Source of the DNA: Gammaproteobacteria bacterium
GTDB taxonomy: Bacteria > Pseudomonadota > Gammaproteobacteria > Thiohalomonadales > Thiohalomonadaceae
Length of the DNA stretch: 9,218 nucleotides
Assembly: GCA_015232955.1 (NCBI GenBank)
Contig: JADFYS010000060.1
Coordinates: 1-9,218, forward strand
Direction of reading: 5' to 3'
Translations under genes and position numbers: made by a program
In this document: one piece after another, positions 1 through 6,907 of the stretch
Numbering within the stretch: position 1 is the first letter of the stretch
How the letters are laid out: every line of letters starts with the position of its first letter
The notes under the pieces: model-generated
What the model was told of the DNA's origin: nothing
What the model saw: the letters and a program-made list of their open reading frames with translations, nothing else
Databases searched by the model: none

Positions 1-1416
1 ACCGTTCAGCCCGGAGTGGTCGAAATCGAGCTGAAGGGCGGCGTGTCCCGCCTCTGGCGTGGGGTGGCGTGTGAACCAGCGGTAGACCAGATGGTAGAGC
101 CGTTTCAGATTGATACGGTGGGTCTGTCCCGTCTCGGTAAACAGCCAATCGCTTAGCTCCATAAAACGGTTGAAGGGGCGGTCACCATCGATATGGGGGC
201 GGGTGTGGTGAAAGTGGTTCGAGTTGGCGATCAGATCCCGGTAACGGGCGAAACGCCCTATCCGCTGCAGGGTCTGAAAGTTGAGGGTAGAGGTGGCAAG
301 GATGGTATAGGGGGGGGCAGGGTCAAAACGGAGCCGGAACGCCTCTGTGTGGCGTGGTAACGGGGTACCCCGTAACCGTTTGAGGAGACCGAGCTGGATC
401 TGCTGCGGTCCTAAAGCGACCAGCCGGTCAAAGCCGGCGGCCAGGGTGTCGAGATCCTCCCCCGGGAGACCGGCAATAAGATCGGCGTGGATTAGGGCGT
501 GACTCTGTTGACGAAGCCAGCGGAGGTTGTCGCAGCTCTTTTCGTTCTCTTGTCTGCGGCTGATAAGCTGCTGGCTTGGGGGGTGAAAGGTCTGAATCCC
601 CACCTCAAATTGAAGGCTTCCCGGGGGAAAACGGGGGATCACCGCGCGCAGCTGCGGGGGTAGATGATCCGGGATGAGTTCAAAGTGGAGGTGGGTCTCG
701 CTATCCAGCCGCTCCAGAAAAAAGTTCAGGATGGAGCAGGTCGTCTCTGGGTTGAGGTTAAAGGTGCGATCGACAAATTTAAAGCGGCGCGCCCCCCGCA
801 GCCAGAGCTGGTCGATGGCGTTTAAGATCGAGGGGAGGGGGAAGGGCCACGCGCTGCGATCAAGGGCAGAGAGGCAGAATTCACAGCGAAAGGGGCAGCC
901 GCGGGAGGCTTCGATATAGATCACCCGCTGACGGATATCCTCATCGCTATAGAGATGGTAGGGGAGGTTGACCTCGCTGAGGGTGGGGACGGTGGCGTGG
1001 TGAATCTTCGGGGGGTGCTCCCCCTCCATCAGGGCGTGACAGAGGCGGGAAAAGGCGAGATCCGCCATCCCGGTGATGAGGTGGTCACAGAGTTGAAATA
1101 GCCGCTGCTGCTGGTACTCATAACTCACCTCCGGGCCGCCGATGACGATGATAATCTCCGGGGCGACCTCGCGAATCAGGGCGATGACCCGTTCACTCTC
1201 CACACTGTTCCAGATGTAGATCCCAAAACCGATGAGTCGTGGCTGGTGGCGAAGGAGCTGTTCGACAATATCGGCCGGACGCTGTTGAATGGTGAACTCC
1301 AACAGCCGTGTCTCCCTCTCCAGCGTCCCCATATTGGCCTGTAGATAGCGCAGACCGAGCGCGCTGTGGGTGTAGCGGGCGTTGAGGGTGGTGAGAAGCA
1401 GCGGTCCGTGGGGCAT
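1..1416 (-). CDS. B12-binding-type radical SAM protein with DUF4080 C-terminus (partial, 3' end outside window)
   Basis: The minus-strand frame from the ATG at 1416 stays open for 472 codons to the window edge, so the C-terminus is missing. Residues 1-135 form a Rossmann-like cobalamin-binding-type domain (LLLTTLNARYTHSALGLRYL near the N-terminus, then IIIVIGGPEVSYEY around 88-100). I see no DxHxxG cobalamin motif, so B12 binding is uncertain. The radical SAM core follows, with the 4Fe-4S motif RGCPFRCEFC (cysteines 174, 178 and 181), then KFVDRTFN (213-220), FEVGIQTF (270-277) and DLIAGLPGED (312-321). A DUF4080-type tail begins near 350. The order and wording of these blocks match the DUF4080 radical SAM family, whose substrate is unknown to me. 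The start codon overlaps the mnmH stop by one base (TAATG) and lacks a clear Shine-Dalgarno, so translation probably depends on reinitiation after mnmH. The family call is firm; any link to selenium metabolism is inferred from position only. Confidence 0.9.
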   Translation of the reverse strand, partial: MPHGPLLLTTLNARYTHSALGLRYLQANMGTLERETRLLEFTIQQRPADIVEQLLRHQPRLIGFGIYIWNSVESERVIALIREVAPEIIIVIGGPEVSYEYQQQRLFQLCDHLITGMADLAFSRLCHALMEGEHPPKIHHATVPTLSEVNLPYHLYSDEDIRQRVIYIEASRGCPFRCEFCLSALDRSAWPFPLPSILNAIDQLWLRGARRFKFVDRTFNLNPETTCSILNFFLERLDSETHLHFELIPDHLPPQLRAVIPRFPPGSLQFEVGIQTFHPPSQQLISRRQENEKSCDNLRWLRQQSHALIHADLIAGLPGEDLDTLAAGFDRLVALGPQQIQLGLLKRLRGTPLPRHTEAFRLRFDPAPPYTILATSTLNFQTLQRIGRFARYRDLIANSNHFHHTRPHIDGDRPFNRFMELSDWLFTETGQTHRINLKRLYHLVYRWFTRHPTPEAGHAALQLDFDHSGLNG

Positions 1417-2528
1417 TACTCTGGGGAGTGATCCCGGAGATAGTCGAGGATCTGCTGGTAGCTACCCCGAAAGTGGATCCGTTCCTGTTTTCGACTCAAC
1501 TGGTAGTCGTACATCGGATCGTAGTAGTCCCGGAGCAGAGTGGCGATCCACCCCCGGTGCTCACTGGGATCATCGTGGGAGTGGTGGCGGAGGAGCGCCT
1601 GCTCCAGCTGCTGGCGGAGTGTCTGGTGGCGCAGCCCACCCAACCGTTTGCGGATCTTGTCGAGGCTCTGGAAGAGATACTGGCTCCAGAGTTCAAAGCC
1701 GGTCTCCTCTCCATGGAGATCCCGGTACTCCTGCAGGGCCTCTTCGATATACTCACGATGGGTGATGCTGATCCGCTCCTCGAGGCTGGCCTCCAGCAGA
1801 AGGAGGGGGGCTTGAGCCATCCGTTGATAGAGCTTCTCCGGCACGGTGCGGGAGCCGATATTGCGCCCCTCATCCTCGATTAGAAGGGGGTGTCGGGTTG
1901 AAGCCTCGAGCTGAATGAGGGCGACCGCAAGCCGGTTTTCAAAGTTGATCTGCGTCGGTTGTGGGGTCGCACGGGGGCCGAAGGCGGAGCCGCGGTGGTG
2001 AGCCATCCCTTCAAGATCCACCGCCTGGGGGAGGGGTTGCAGCAGCAGGGTCTTGCCGGTACCGGTGCGTCCTCCCAGAATCAAGAGCGGGATCCCGGCG
2101 GCGATACGATCAATCTCATCCAGCAGAAAGCGGCGCACCGCCTTATAACCGCCGACAATACGGGGGTAGCGGATCCCGCTCGCCGCAAACAGCCACTGCT
2201 GGCTGATTTTGGAGCGCATCCCGCCGCGCCAACAGAAGATGAGACCCTCGGGATACGCCTGGGCAAACTGCTGCCACTGCTGGACGCGCGCGGCCTTGAC
2301 TTCGCCCTCTACCAGTTCATGCCCCAGGGCGATCGCCTCCTCCTGACCCTCTTCCGCATAGCAGAGGCCGACTTGGTGCCGCTCCTCATCACTCATGAGG
2401 GGGAGATTGGTGGCGGTGGGGAGGCTCCCTTCATTGAACTCTAACGGTGCGCGGAGATCGATGAGGGGGAGGTTGTGGAGAATAATTCGTCGCAGATCGC
2501 CCTCTTCAGGGAGAGGCGGGGCTACCAT
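1416..2528 (-). CDS. mnmH: tRNA 2-selenouridine synthase MnmH (SelU)
   Basis: This 370-residue protein has the usual length for MnmH. The enzyme replaces sulfur with selenium at 2-thiouridine of the wobble position (U34) of certain tRNAs, using selenophosphate, and works in the cytoplasm. An N-terminal rhodanese domain (about 1-135) carries the catalytic loop CWRGGMRS with cysteine 99, preceded by PLIDLRAPLEF. A P-loop ATPase-like domain follows, with GGRTGTGKT at 152-160, then VDLEGMAHHRGSAFG (170-184) and LIEDEGRNIG (216-225). The C-terminal block DYYDPMYDYQL (334-344) is characteristic of the family. The ATG at 2528 overlaps the end of selD by 7 bases. A GGAGG at 2530-2534 lies only one base from this ATG, which is unusually close, so coupling to selD termination is likely. 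No other in-frame start fits as well, and the N-terminal length matches E. coli MnmH. Confidence 0.97.
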   Translation of the reverse strand: MVAPPLPEEGDLRRIILHNLPLIDLRAPLEFNEGSLPTATNLPLMSDEERHQVGLCYAEEGQEEAIALGHELVEGEVKAARVQQWQQFAQAYPEGLIFCWRGGMRSKISQQWLFAASGIRYPRIVGGYKAVRRFLLDEIDRIAAGIPLLILGGRTGTGKTLLLQPLPQAVDLEGMAHHRGSAFGPRATPQPTQINFENRLAVALIQLEASTRHPLLIEDEGRNIGSRTVPEKLYQRMAQAPLLLLEASLEERISITHREYIEEALQEYRDLHGEETGFELWSQYLFQSLDKIRKRLGGLRHQTLRQQLEQALLRHHSHDDPSEHRGWIATLLRDYYDPMYDYQLSRKQERIHFRGSYQQILDYLRDHSPE

Positions 2529-3556
2529 ACCTCCACCAAGGGGGTGTTGGCGTCTGCCGCCAGGGTCTCACCGATGGGCTTGAGTTCCAACCCGGCAGCG
2601 CGAGTGACCTCGAGCATCTCTTTTTCCCCTTCAGGGGTGACTGCGATGAGCAGCCCCCCTGAAGTCTGGGGATCACATAATAGCTGCTGTTGCAGGGGGG
2701 AGAGGGGGGCCGCCTTGTGGCCATAGCTGGCAAAGTTGCGTCCTGCCCCTCCGGGGGAGCAGTCGAGCGCCAGATAGTGCTCTACCGCATCGAGACGGGG
2801 GATGGCGGCAAAGTCGATACGGGCGCGAATAGCGCTCCCTTCACACATCTCCAGCAGGTGGCCGAGAAGACCGAAACCGGTGACATCGGTCATGGCGGTT
2901 ACCCCCTCAAGGGTCGCCAGTTGCGTACCGATACGGTTGAGCTGGCGCATTACCGCAGAGGCGAGGCCCCGGTGCTGTGGCTGGAGAACCCCCTTCTTCT
3001 CCGCAGTGGTGAGGATACCGATACCGATCGGTTTGGTGAGGTAGAGGCGGCAGCCGGCAGTGGCGGTGCTGTTCTGTTTGAGAAAACGGCTCTCGATGAT
3101 GCCGGTGACCGCGAGACCAAAGATCGGCTCCGGTGCATCGATCGAGTGCCCTCCGGCGAGGGGGATAGCGGCCTGATCGCAGGTGTGTCTGCCGCCAGCG
3201 ATCACCTGCGCTGCAACATCGGTCCCAAGTTTGTCCATCGGCCAGCCGAAGATGGCGATGGCGAGGAGCGGCGTCCCCCCCATGGCGTAGATGTCGCTAA
3301 TGGCGTTGGTGGCGGCAATTTCACCAAATTCGAAGGGATCATCGACGATGGGCATAAAAAAATCGGTGGTACTGATGACCGCCCGCCCATCCCCCAACGC
3401 ATAGGCCGCAGCGTCATCCTTGGCCTCATTCCCCACCAGTAGTTGCGGATAGAGGGCCGTGGTCGGGGAGGAGGTGGCGAGAATCTCCTCCAATTTGCCC
3501 GGAGCGATTTTACAGCCGCAGCCTGAACCGTGGCTATATTGGGTTAATTTGATCAT
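2522..3556 (-). CDS. selD: Selenide, water dikinase SelD (selenophosphate synthetase)
   Basis: SelD makes selenophosphate from selenide and ATP, the selenium donor for MnmH and for selenocysteine synthesis. The 344-residue product is about the length of the E. coli enzyme (347). The N-terminal YSHGSGCGCK holds the catalytic cysteine 13 and lysine 16, so this is a cysteine rather than a selenocysteine form. Metal-binding aspartates are visible at 48 (NEAKDDAA), 88 (AISDIYAMGG) and 224 (AMTDVTGFGLLGHL). Other family blocks are STTDFFMPIVDDPF (62-75), LAGGHSIDAPEPIFG (133-147) and the late CDPQTSGG. The ATG at 3556 has no obvious Shine-Dalgarno, but no better in-frame start lies just upstream and the N-terminus aligns with known SelD. 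It is the first gene of the selD-mnmH-radical SAM operon and overlaps mnmH by 7 bases. Confidence 0.98.
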   Translation of the reverse strand: MIKLTQYSHGSGCGCKIAPGKLEEILATSSPTTALYPQLLVGNEAKDDAAAYALGDGRAVISTTDFFMPIVDDPFEFGEIAATNAISDIYAMGGTPLLAIAIFGWPMDKLGTDVAAQVIAGGRHTCDQAAIPLAGGHSIDAPEPIFGLAVTGIIESRFLKQNSTATAGCRLYLTKPIGIGILTTAEKKGVLQPQHRGLASAVMRQLNRIGTQLATLEGVTAMTDVTGFGLLGHLLEMCEGSAIRARIDFAAIPRLDAVEHYLALDCSPGGAGRNFASYGHKAAPLSPLQQQLLCDPQTSGGLLIAVTPEGEKEMLEVTRAAGLELKPIGETLAADANTPLVEVW

Positions 3557-3726
3557 TATCGTTTTTTCGTTGCAGGTAAGAAAAGATGATGTGGTGGATT
3601 TTAACCTGATTTGGTGGGATCGTTGTGAAAAATGGTTCTCTGAGAAAGGGGCTTGACATCAGATGGACAGAAGTTTAATTTAGGACTATAATTTAATGTA
3701 AATAAACCTAATAGTAGAATAACTAC
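3557..3726. other. A+T-rich divergent intergenic region between selD and amiC
   Basis: This 170-bp region separates two divergently transcribed genes and should hold promoters for both. The amiC-facing promoter is clear and listed separately. On the minus strand I found only weak matches for a selD promoter, such as TTTACA with a poorly spaced TAAATT, so I do not call one. No RNA gene or riboswitch is recognisable. Confidence 0.6.
3664..3692 (+). promoter_or_regulatory. Predicted sigma-70 promoter for amiC
   Basis: A -35 box TGGACA (3664-3669, 5 of 6 consensus) is followed by a 17-bp spacer and an exact -10 box TATAAT (3687-3692). Transcription would start near 3699-3700, about 27 bases before the first possible amiC ATG. 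A consensus TTGACA at 3653-3658 is also present, but it lies 28 bp from this -10 box and is not the likely partner. Confidence 0.7.
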
Positions 3727-4986
3727 ATGAAAATATTAGAATTAATGGTATTGAAGCGTGCGATGTATACCCCTCTGATTCGTGGTTTTGGGTGGATTCT
3801 GCTGCTATTCGTGGCAGGAGAGTCGCTGGCAAGCAATCAGATTAGCGAGATCCGGATGTGGCCCTCTCCCGAAAAGACGCGACTCGTTTTTGATATCTCT
3901 GCACCGGTCGAGCATAAGATCTTTCAGCTCGATGCACCACAACGGGTGGTGATCGATCTGCAGCAGATCGCCTTGAAGACCGCGGTGACGGGGAGGGATC
4001 TCTCTGCAACACCGATGAAGAGAATCCGTTCGGGAGAGCGGGGGAGAGGGGGGTTGCGGCTGGTGCTTGATCTTAAAGAGGAGGTGACCACCAAGAGCTA
4101 TCTTCTTCCAGCCAATGATAACTACGGTAACCGCCTGGTGGTAGAGCTGATTCGGCCTACTGCGCCAGAGGCCGGTACTCCGGCGGAGAGAGCGCCGAAG
4201 GTGAAACGCTCTGCGACCGAAGCGGGATCAGAGCAGCGGGATATCATCGTGGCGATCGATGCCGGTCACGGTGGGGAAGATCCGGGGGCGATCGGCCCTG
4301 GGGGGCTGACCGAGAAGAGTGTTGTCCTTGCTATCGCCCGTGAACTGCAAAAGTTGGTGAGTTCTGCCCGTGGACTACAGGCGGTGATGATTCGCGACGG
4401 GGACTACTTTGTCAGTCTGCGCGATCGGATGCGCAAGGCGCGCAGCTCCGAGGCGGATCTGATGATCTCGATCCATGCCGACTCCTTTACAGATGCCCGG
4501 GTCAAAGGGGCATCGGTCTATACCCTCTCTGAACGCGGGGCGACCAGTGAGCAGGCGCGGATGTTGGCGGCAAAAGAGAACGCCTCGGATCTCGTGGGCG
4601 GTGTAAGTATCGATGACAAGGATAACCAACTGGCATCGGTGCTGCTTGATCTCTCTCAGACGGCGACGATTGTGGAGAGTACCGATATCGCCTCGAGGGT
4701 GTTAGGGGAGCTCGAACGGGTGGGTAAACTGCATAAGCAACAGGTGGAACAGGCGGGATTTCTGGTGTTAAAGTCTCCCGATGTCTCCTCTATTCTGGTG
4801 GAGACCGCCTTTATCTCCAACCCCACCGAAGCGCGTAGACTTAAGAGCAACAGCCATCAGCGCCGGTTGGCGAAGGCGTTAATGGCGGGGATAAGCAGCT
4901 ACTTTGAGGAGAACCCACCTCGGGGAACCCTACTCGCAGCCGATCAGGAGAAGAGTGGTAAGCGGCTGACGCTGCTAATGCCGTGA
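3727..4986 (+). CDS. amiC: N-acetylmuramoyl-L-alanine amidase, AmiC type, with AMIN domain
   Basis: This zinc amidase cuts the bond between N-acetylmuramic acid and L-alanine in peptidoglycan and helps daughter cells separate. It should act in the periplasm. The N-terminus has a Sec-like signal peptide with hydrophobic core WILLLFVAG (23-31) and probable cleavage after ESLA near 35. An AMIN domain (about 38-145) targets such enzymes to the septum. The Amidase_3 domain (about 172-395) carries AIDAGHGGEDPGAIGPGG with histidine 181, LTEKSVVL with glutamate 196, SIHADSF with histidine 250, and LVETAFISN with catalytic glutamate 359. Residues about 270-345 match the autoinhibitory insert that EnvC/NlpD-type activators relieve, including NASDLVGGVS and KLHKQQVEQAGF, the wording closest to E. 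coli AmiC. There is no twin-arginine signal and no LysM domain. The start is uncertain: ATGs at 3727, 3745 and 3763 are in frame, none with a good Shine-Dalgarno, and the last gives the cleanest signal peptide. Two tandem TGA codons end the gene. Confidence 0.93.
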   Translation: MKILELMVLKRAMYTPLIRGFGWILLLFVAGESLASNQISEIRMWPSPEKTRLVFDISAPVEHKIFQLDAPQRVVIDLQQIALKTAVTGRDLSATPMKRIRSGERGRGGLRLVLDLKEEVTTKSYLLPANDNYGNRLVVELIRPTAPEAGTPAERAPKVKRSATEAGSEQRDIIVAIDAGHGGEDPGAIGPGGLTEKSVVLAIARELQKLVSSARGLQAVMIRDGDYFVSLRDRMRKARSSEADLMISIHADSFTDARVKGASVYTLSERGATSEQARMLAAKENASDLVGGVSIDDKDNQLASVLLDLSQTATIVESTDIASRVLGELERVGKLHKQQVEQAGFLVLKSPDVSSILVETAFISNPTEARRLKSNSHQRRLAKALMAGISSYFEENPPRGTLLAADQEKSGKRLTLLMP

Positions 4987-5229
4987 TGAGGTTCTCTACC
5001 CAAGAACCCTGAAAACGCTGGTTCGAGAAAGCCGAGAAGGGCGACACTCGAGCGTTATGAACCCTTTGCATAGAATGACTATTCATGCGGCTTCATGCCT
5101 TGAGTAGCCACACTGCTCAATCTCCTTGAAATTCAGTGTTTCCAACTGTCTTGGGTATAACACCAATGCAAAAGTAGATATCACAGTGACAAAACTGATG
5201 ATGATTCAGATGCCGGCAAGGTAATTAAG
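4987..5229. other. Intergenic region with hairpins, no gene recognised
   Basis: I see no convincing gene in this 243-bp stretch. A short hairpin (GGTTCT 4990-4995 with AGAACC 5003-5008) follows the amiC stop but lacks a T-run, so it is not a typical intrinsic terminator. A second structured block lies at 5016-5054: CGCT pairs with AGCG, CGAG with CTCG, and GCC with GGC. A minus-strand frame through here (4841-5086) overlaps amiC and resembles no family I know. A TATAAC at 5156-5161 could be a -10 box for the downstream gene, but no good -35 partner was found. The right end carries the first copy of a direct repeat. Confidence 0.5.
5195..5223 (+). repeat. 29-bp direct repeat, left copy
   Basis: This copy begins CTGATGATGATTCAG, contains the palindrome TGCCGGCA (5211-5218) and ends CAAGGTA. 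It matches the copy at 5603-5631 at 27 of 29 positions. Similarity stops on both sides. Its AAGG (5218-5221) lies 8 bases before the nucleotidyltransferase ATG and may serve as the ribosome binding site. Confidence 0.85.
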
Positions 5230-5553
5230 ATGAAACAACTATCGCAAGAGATAAAAGATAAAATAGTAGAGAGCCTAAAACCGATAGATGCCTATAAAAT
5301 CATTCTATTTGGAAGCTACGCCTATGGTGAAGCGAATGAAGATAGTGATCTAGATCTATGTGTGGTAGAAAACGCTTATGAGAATAGATTCGAAGAGAAA
5401 AGAAAGATTCGTGCGTTGTTAGATGATATTAAAATGCCTATAGATATTTTAAATCCTAAAGTAGATGAGTACAACTTTTATAAAAATGAGATCAACTCTG
5501 TCTACTACGATATGGATAAAAAAGGGATTGTTTTATGGCAACAAAGTTCTTAA
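5230..5553 (+). CDS. Minimal nucleotidyltransferase (MNT) domain protein, orphan
   Basis: This 107-residue protein is a single small DNA-polymerase-beta-like nucleotidyltransferase domain. The signature GSx10DxD is intact: glycine 28 and serine 29 in ILFGSYAYG, aspartates 40 and 42 in EDSDLDL, and a third acidic residue at aspartate 72 (PIDIL). Proteins of this kind often form the MntA antitoxin half of HEPN-MNT pairs, transferring AMP to the HEPN toxin, but stand-alone copies are common. No HEPN gene is present next to it. An ATG at 5535, overlapping its 3' end in another frame, encodes only MATKFLTI before a stop and might be the remnant of a lost partner. The gene is clearly richer in A+T (AAA, ATA, GAT codons) than its neighbours and lies between two direct repeats, both suggesting acquisition. 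The AAGG at 5218-5221 supports the chosen start. The domain call is firm; the toxin-antitoxin role is inference. Confidence 0.85.
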   Translation: MKQLSQEIKDKIVESLKPIDAYKIILFGSYAYGEANEDSDLDLCVVENAYENRFEEKRKIRALLDDIKMPIDILNPKVDEYNFYKNEINSVYYDMDKKGIVLWQQSS

Positions 5554-5561
5554 CCATATAA
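5535..5561 (+). pseudogene. Possible remnant of a partner gene start overlapping the MNT gene
   Basis: The eight-codon frame MATKFLTI overlaps the last 19 bases of the MNT gene in another frame and then meets TAA. In many HEPN-MNT pairs the toxin gene overlaps or follows the MNT gene, so this could be all that remains of one. It is too short to show homology and may be chance. Confidence 0.15.
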
Positions 5562-5602
5562 AGTTCCCACATACGCATGATATTCAAAATTTAATTTTTT
5601 TG

Positions 5603-5631
5603 CTGATGATGCTTCAGATGCCGGCAAGATA
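5603..5631 (+). repeat. 29-bp direct repeat, right copy
   Basis: This copy begins CTGATGATGCTTCAG, contains TGCCGGCA (5619-5626) and ends CAAGATA. It differs from the left copy at two positions only. It lies between the MNT gene and the convergent CNNM gene, 19 bases from the latter's stop codon. The two copies start 408 bp apart and are in the same orientation. Confidence 0.85.
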
Positions 5632-5650
5632 GGGGAGAGAACATGTACAA

Positions 5651-6907
5651 TTACAACCTCTCAACCCGAACTTTGACTACGGAGCGGGCGTCGGCTTCAA
5701 GGACGGTGAGACGATACCCCTGCTCCTCAATGTTGTTGCCCGCTGCCGGGATATGGCGCAGACGGGAGACGATGAGCCCCCCCACAGTGTGCGCCTCCTC
5801 TACCGGAAATTTGGCATAGAGGATATCGTTCACTTCGGAGATGGCGGTGCGGCCACTCATCACATGGCAGTTTTCACTCTCGTGGATAATGTAGGTACGC
5901 TGTTTTGGCTGGTACTCATCAAAGTCATAACCGACATCGATCTCTCCCACCACCTCTTCAAATACATCTTCCATGGTGAGGATGCCGATAGCTGAACCAA
6001 ACTCATCCACCACAATCGCCATATGATCCTCCCGTGCCTGAAGCAGGGGGAGGGCGTGGTCGATGGTCTGTTTGGGGGATAGGTAGAGAGGAGGTTGGGC
6101 GTACGCCTCCATCGGGCGCTGGCCTAGATCCGGATCCATCAGATCCCAGGTGCTCAGTGTGAGTAATGCTTTGACATTGGTGATATTGCCGCGATAGACC
6201 GGAAGGCGGTTAAAGCCGTGTTTGATCACAATACGAATCGCTTCATCCATATTGCGCTCTTCGTTCAGGCCGACGACATCGGCAAGGGGGATCATCGCTT
6301 CACCGACGGTGGTATCGGCAAAGCGGATGATACGACGAATCCGTTTGCGATCAATCTTTGAAGGGTCAGTATTGGCCTCAGAGGTGTCGAGGAGAAAGCG
6401 AATCTCCTCTCGGGTGATGAACATATTCTGTGGGGCGACGCCCCCCACAAGGCGGGAAAAGAAGCGGGCAAAGCGGCTGAAGACAAAGATGATGGGGTAG
6501 AAGAGGATCGACGAGAAGCGGAGAAAAAAGATGAGCCGGGTGGCGATAGTGTCGGCATTTTGCTGAAAGATACTCTTCGGGACGATCTCCCCCAAGATGA
6601 GGAGGATTGGGGTCATGATCAGGATCGACACCAGCTCACCACTTGATCCAAGAAGATCATAAAAGATGAGTGCACCGAGGGTAGAGATGGTGATGGTGGC
6701 GACATTGGTCCCCACCAGTGTCGTTCCGAGAATGACATCCGGGGTCTGGTACAGTTTGAGGAGGAGGGCAGCGCCGCGATCCCCCATCTTGGCTTTATGC
6801 CGAATCTTGAGTTTGTCCGAGTTGACCACTGCGATCTCCGAACCGGAGAAGATCCCCTTTAGGATCAGGAAAAAGAGGAGGAGGAGAATTTCGAGAGCGA
6901 GATCCAT
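5651..6907 (-). CDS. CNNM/CorC-type membrane protein (DUF21-CBS-CBS-CorC_HlyC), second of tandem pair
   Basis: This 418-residue inner-membrane protein belongs to the CNNM/CorB/CorC family, linked to magnesium (and cobalt) export or homeostasis; older annotation calls such proteins hemolysins. The DUF21 transmembrane domain spans about 1-155, with helices near 5-20, 60-84, 93-110 and 125-147 and motifs FSGSEIAVVNSDK (20-32) and LGEIVPKSI (105-113). A CBS pair follows: GEAMIPLADVVGL with RLPVYRG (202-240), then HMAIVVDEFGSAIGILTMED (295-314) and VFEEVVGEI. The CorC_HlyC domain occupies about 335-418, including HTVGGLIVSRL. The start is well supported by AGGAGG at 6916-6921, eight bases from the ATG. 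That ATG overlaps the stop of the upstream paralogue by one base (TAATG), so the two are probably made together. The ion transported cannot be read from the sequence. Confidence 0.92.
   Translation of the reverse strand: MDLALEILLLLFFLILKGIFSGSEIAVVNSDKLKIRHKAKMGDRGAALLLKLYQTPDVILGTTLVGTNVATITISTLGALIFYDLLGSSGELVSILIMTPILLILGEIVPKSIFQQNADTIATRLIFFLRFSSILFYPIIFVFSRFARFFSRLVGGVAPQNMFITREEIRFLLDTSEANTDPSKIDRKRIRRIIRFADTTVGEAMIPLADVVGLNEERNMDEAIRIVIKHGFNRLPVYRGNITNVKALLTLSTWDLMDPDLGQRPMEAYAQPPLYLSPKQTIDHALPLLQAREDHMAIVVDEFGSAIGILTMEDVFEEVVGEIDVGYDFDEYQPKQRTYIIHESENCHVMSGRTAISEVNDILYAKFPVEEAHTVGGLIVSRLRHIPAAGNNIEEQGYRLTVLEADARSVVKVRVERL

Noticed and set aside
1959..2444. Plus-strand open frame of 161 codons
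   Set aside because: Antisense to mnmH, with low-complexity glycine-rich translation and no supporting signals.
2690..3442. Plus-strand open frame of 250 codons
   Set aside because: It lies wholly antisense inside selD, has no ribosome binding site, and its translation matches no family. SelD motifs are unambiguous on the other strand.
3459..3656. Plus-strand open frame of 65 codons across the selD start
   Set aside because: Overlaps the conserved SelD N-terminus in antisense and runs through the promoter region, with no family resemblance.
5014..5036. GGTTCGAG resembling a tRNA T-loop
   Set aside because: The flanking bases cannot form a T-stem, and there is no acceptor or anticodon arm around it.
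5591..5601. T-run after the MNT gene as an intrinsic terminator
   Set aside because: A seven-T run is present, but only weak A/T pairing precedes it and there is no stable G+C stem.
5195..5631. CRISPR or integron cassette array
   Set aside because: Only two repeat copies 408 bp apart with a gene between them. There is no array of spacers, no cas genes, no integrase and no recognisable attC core sites.
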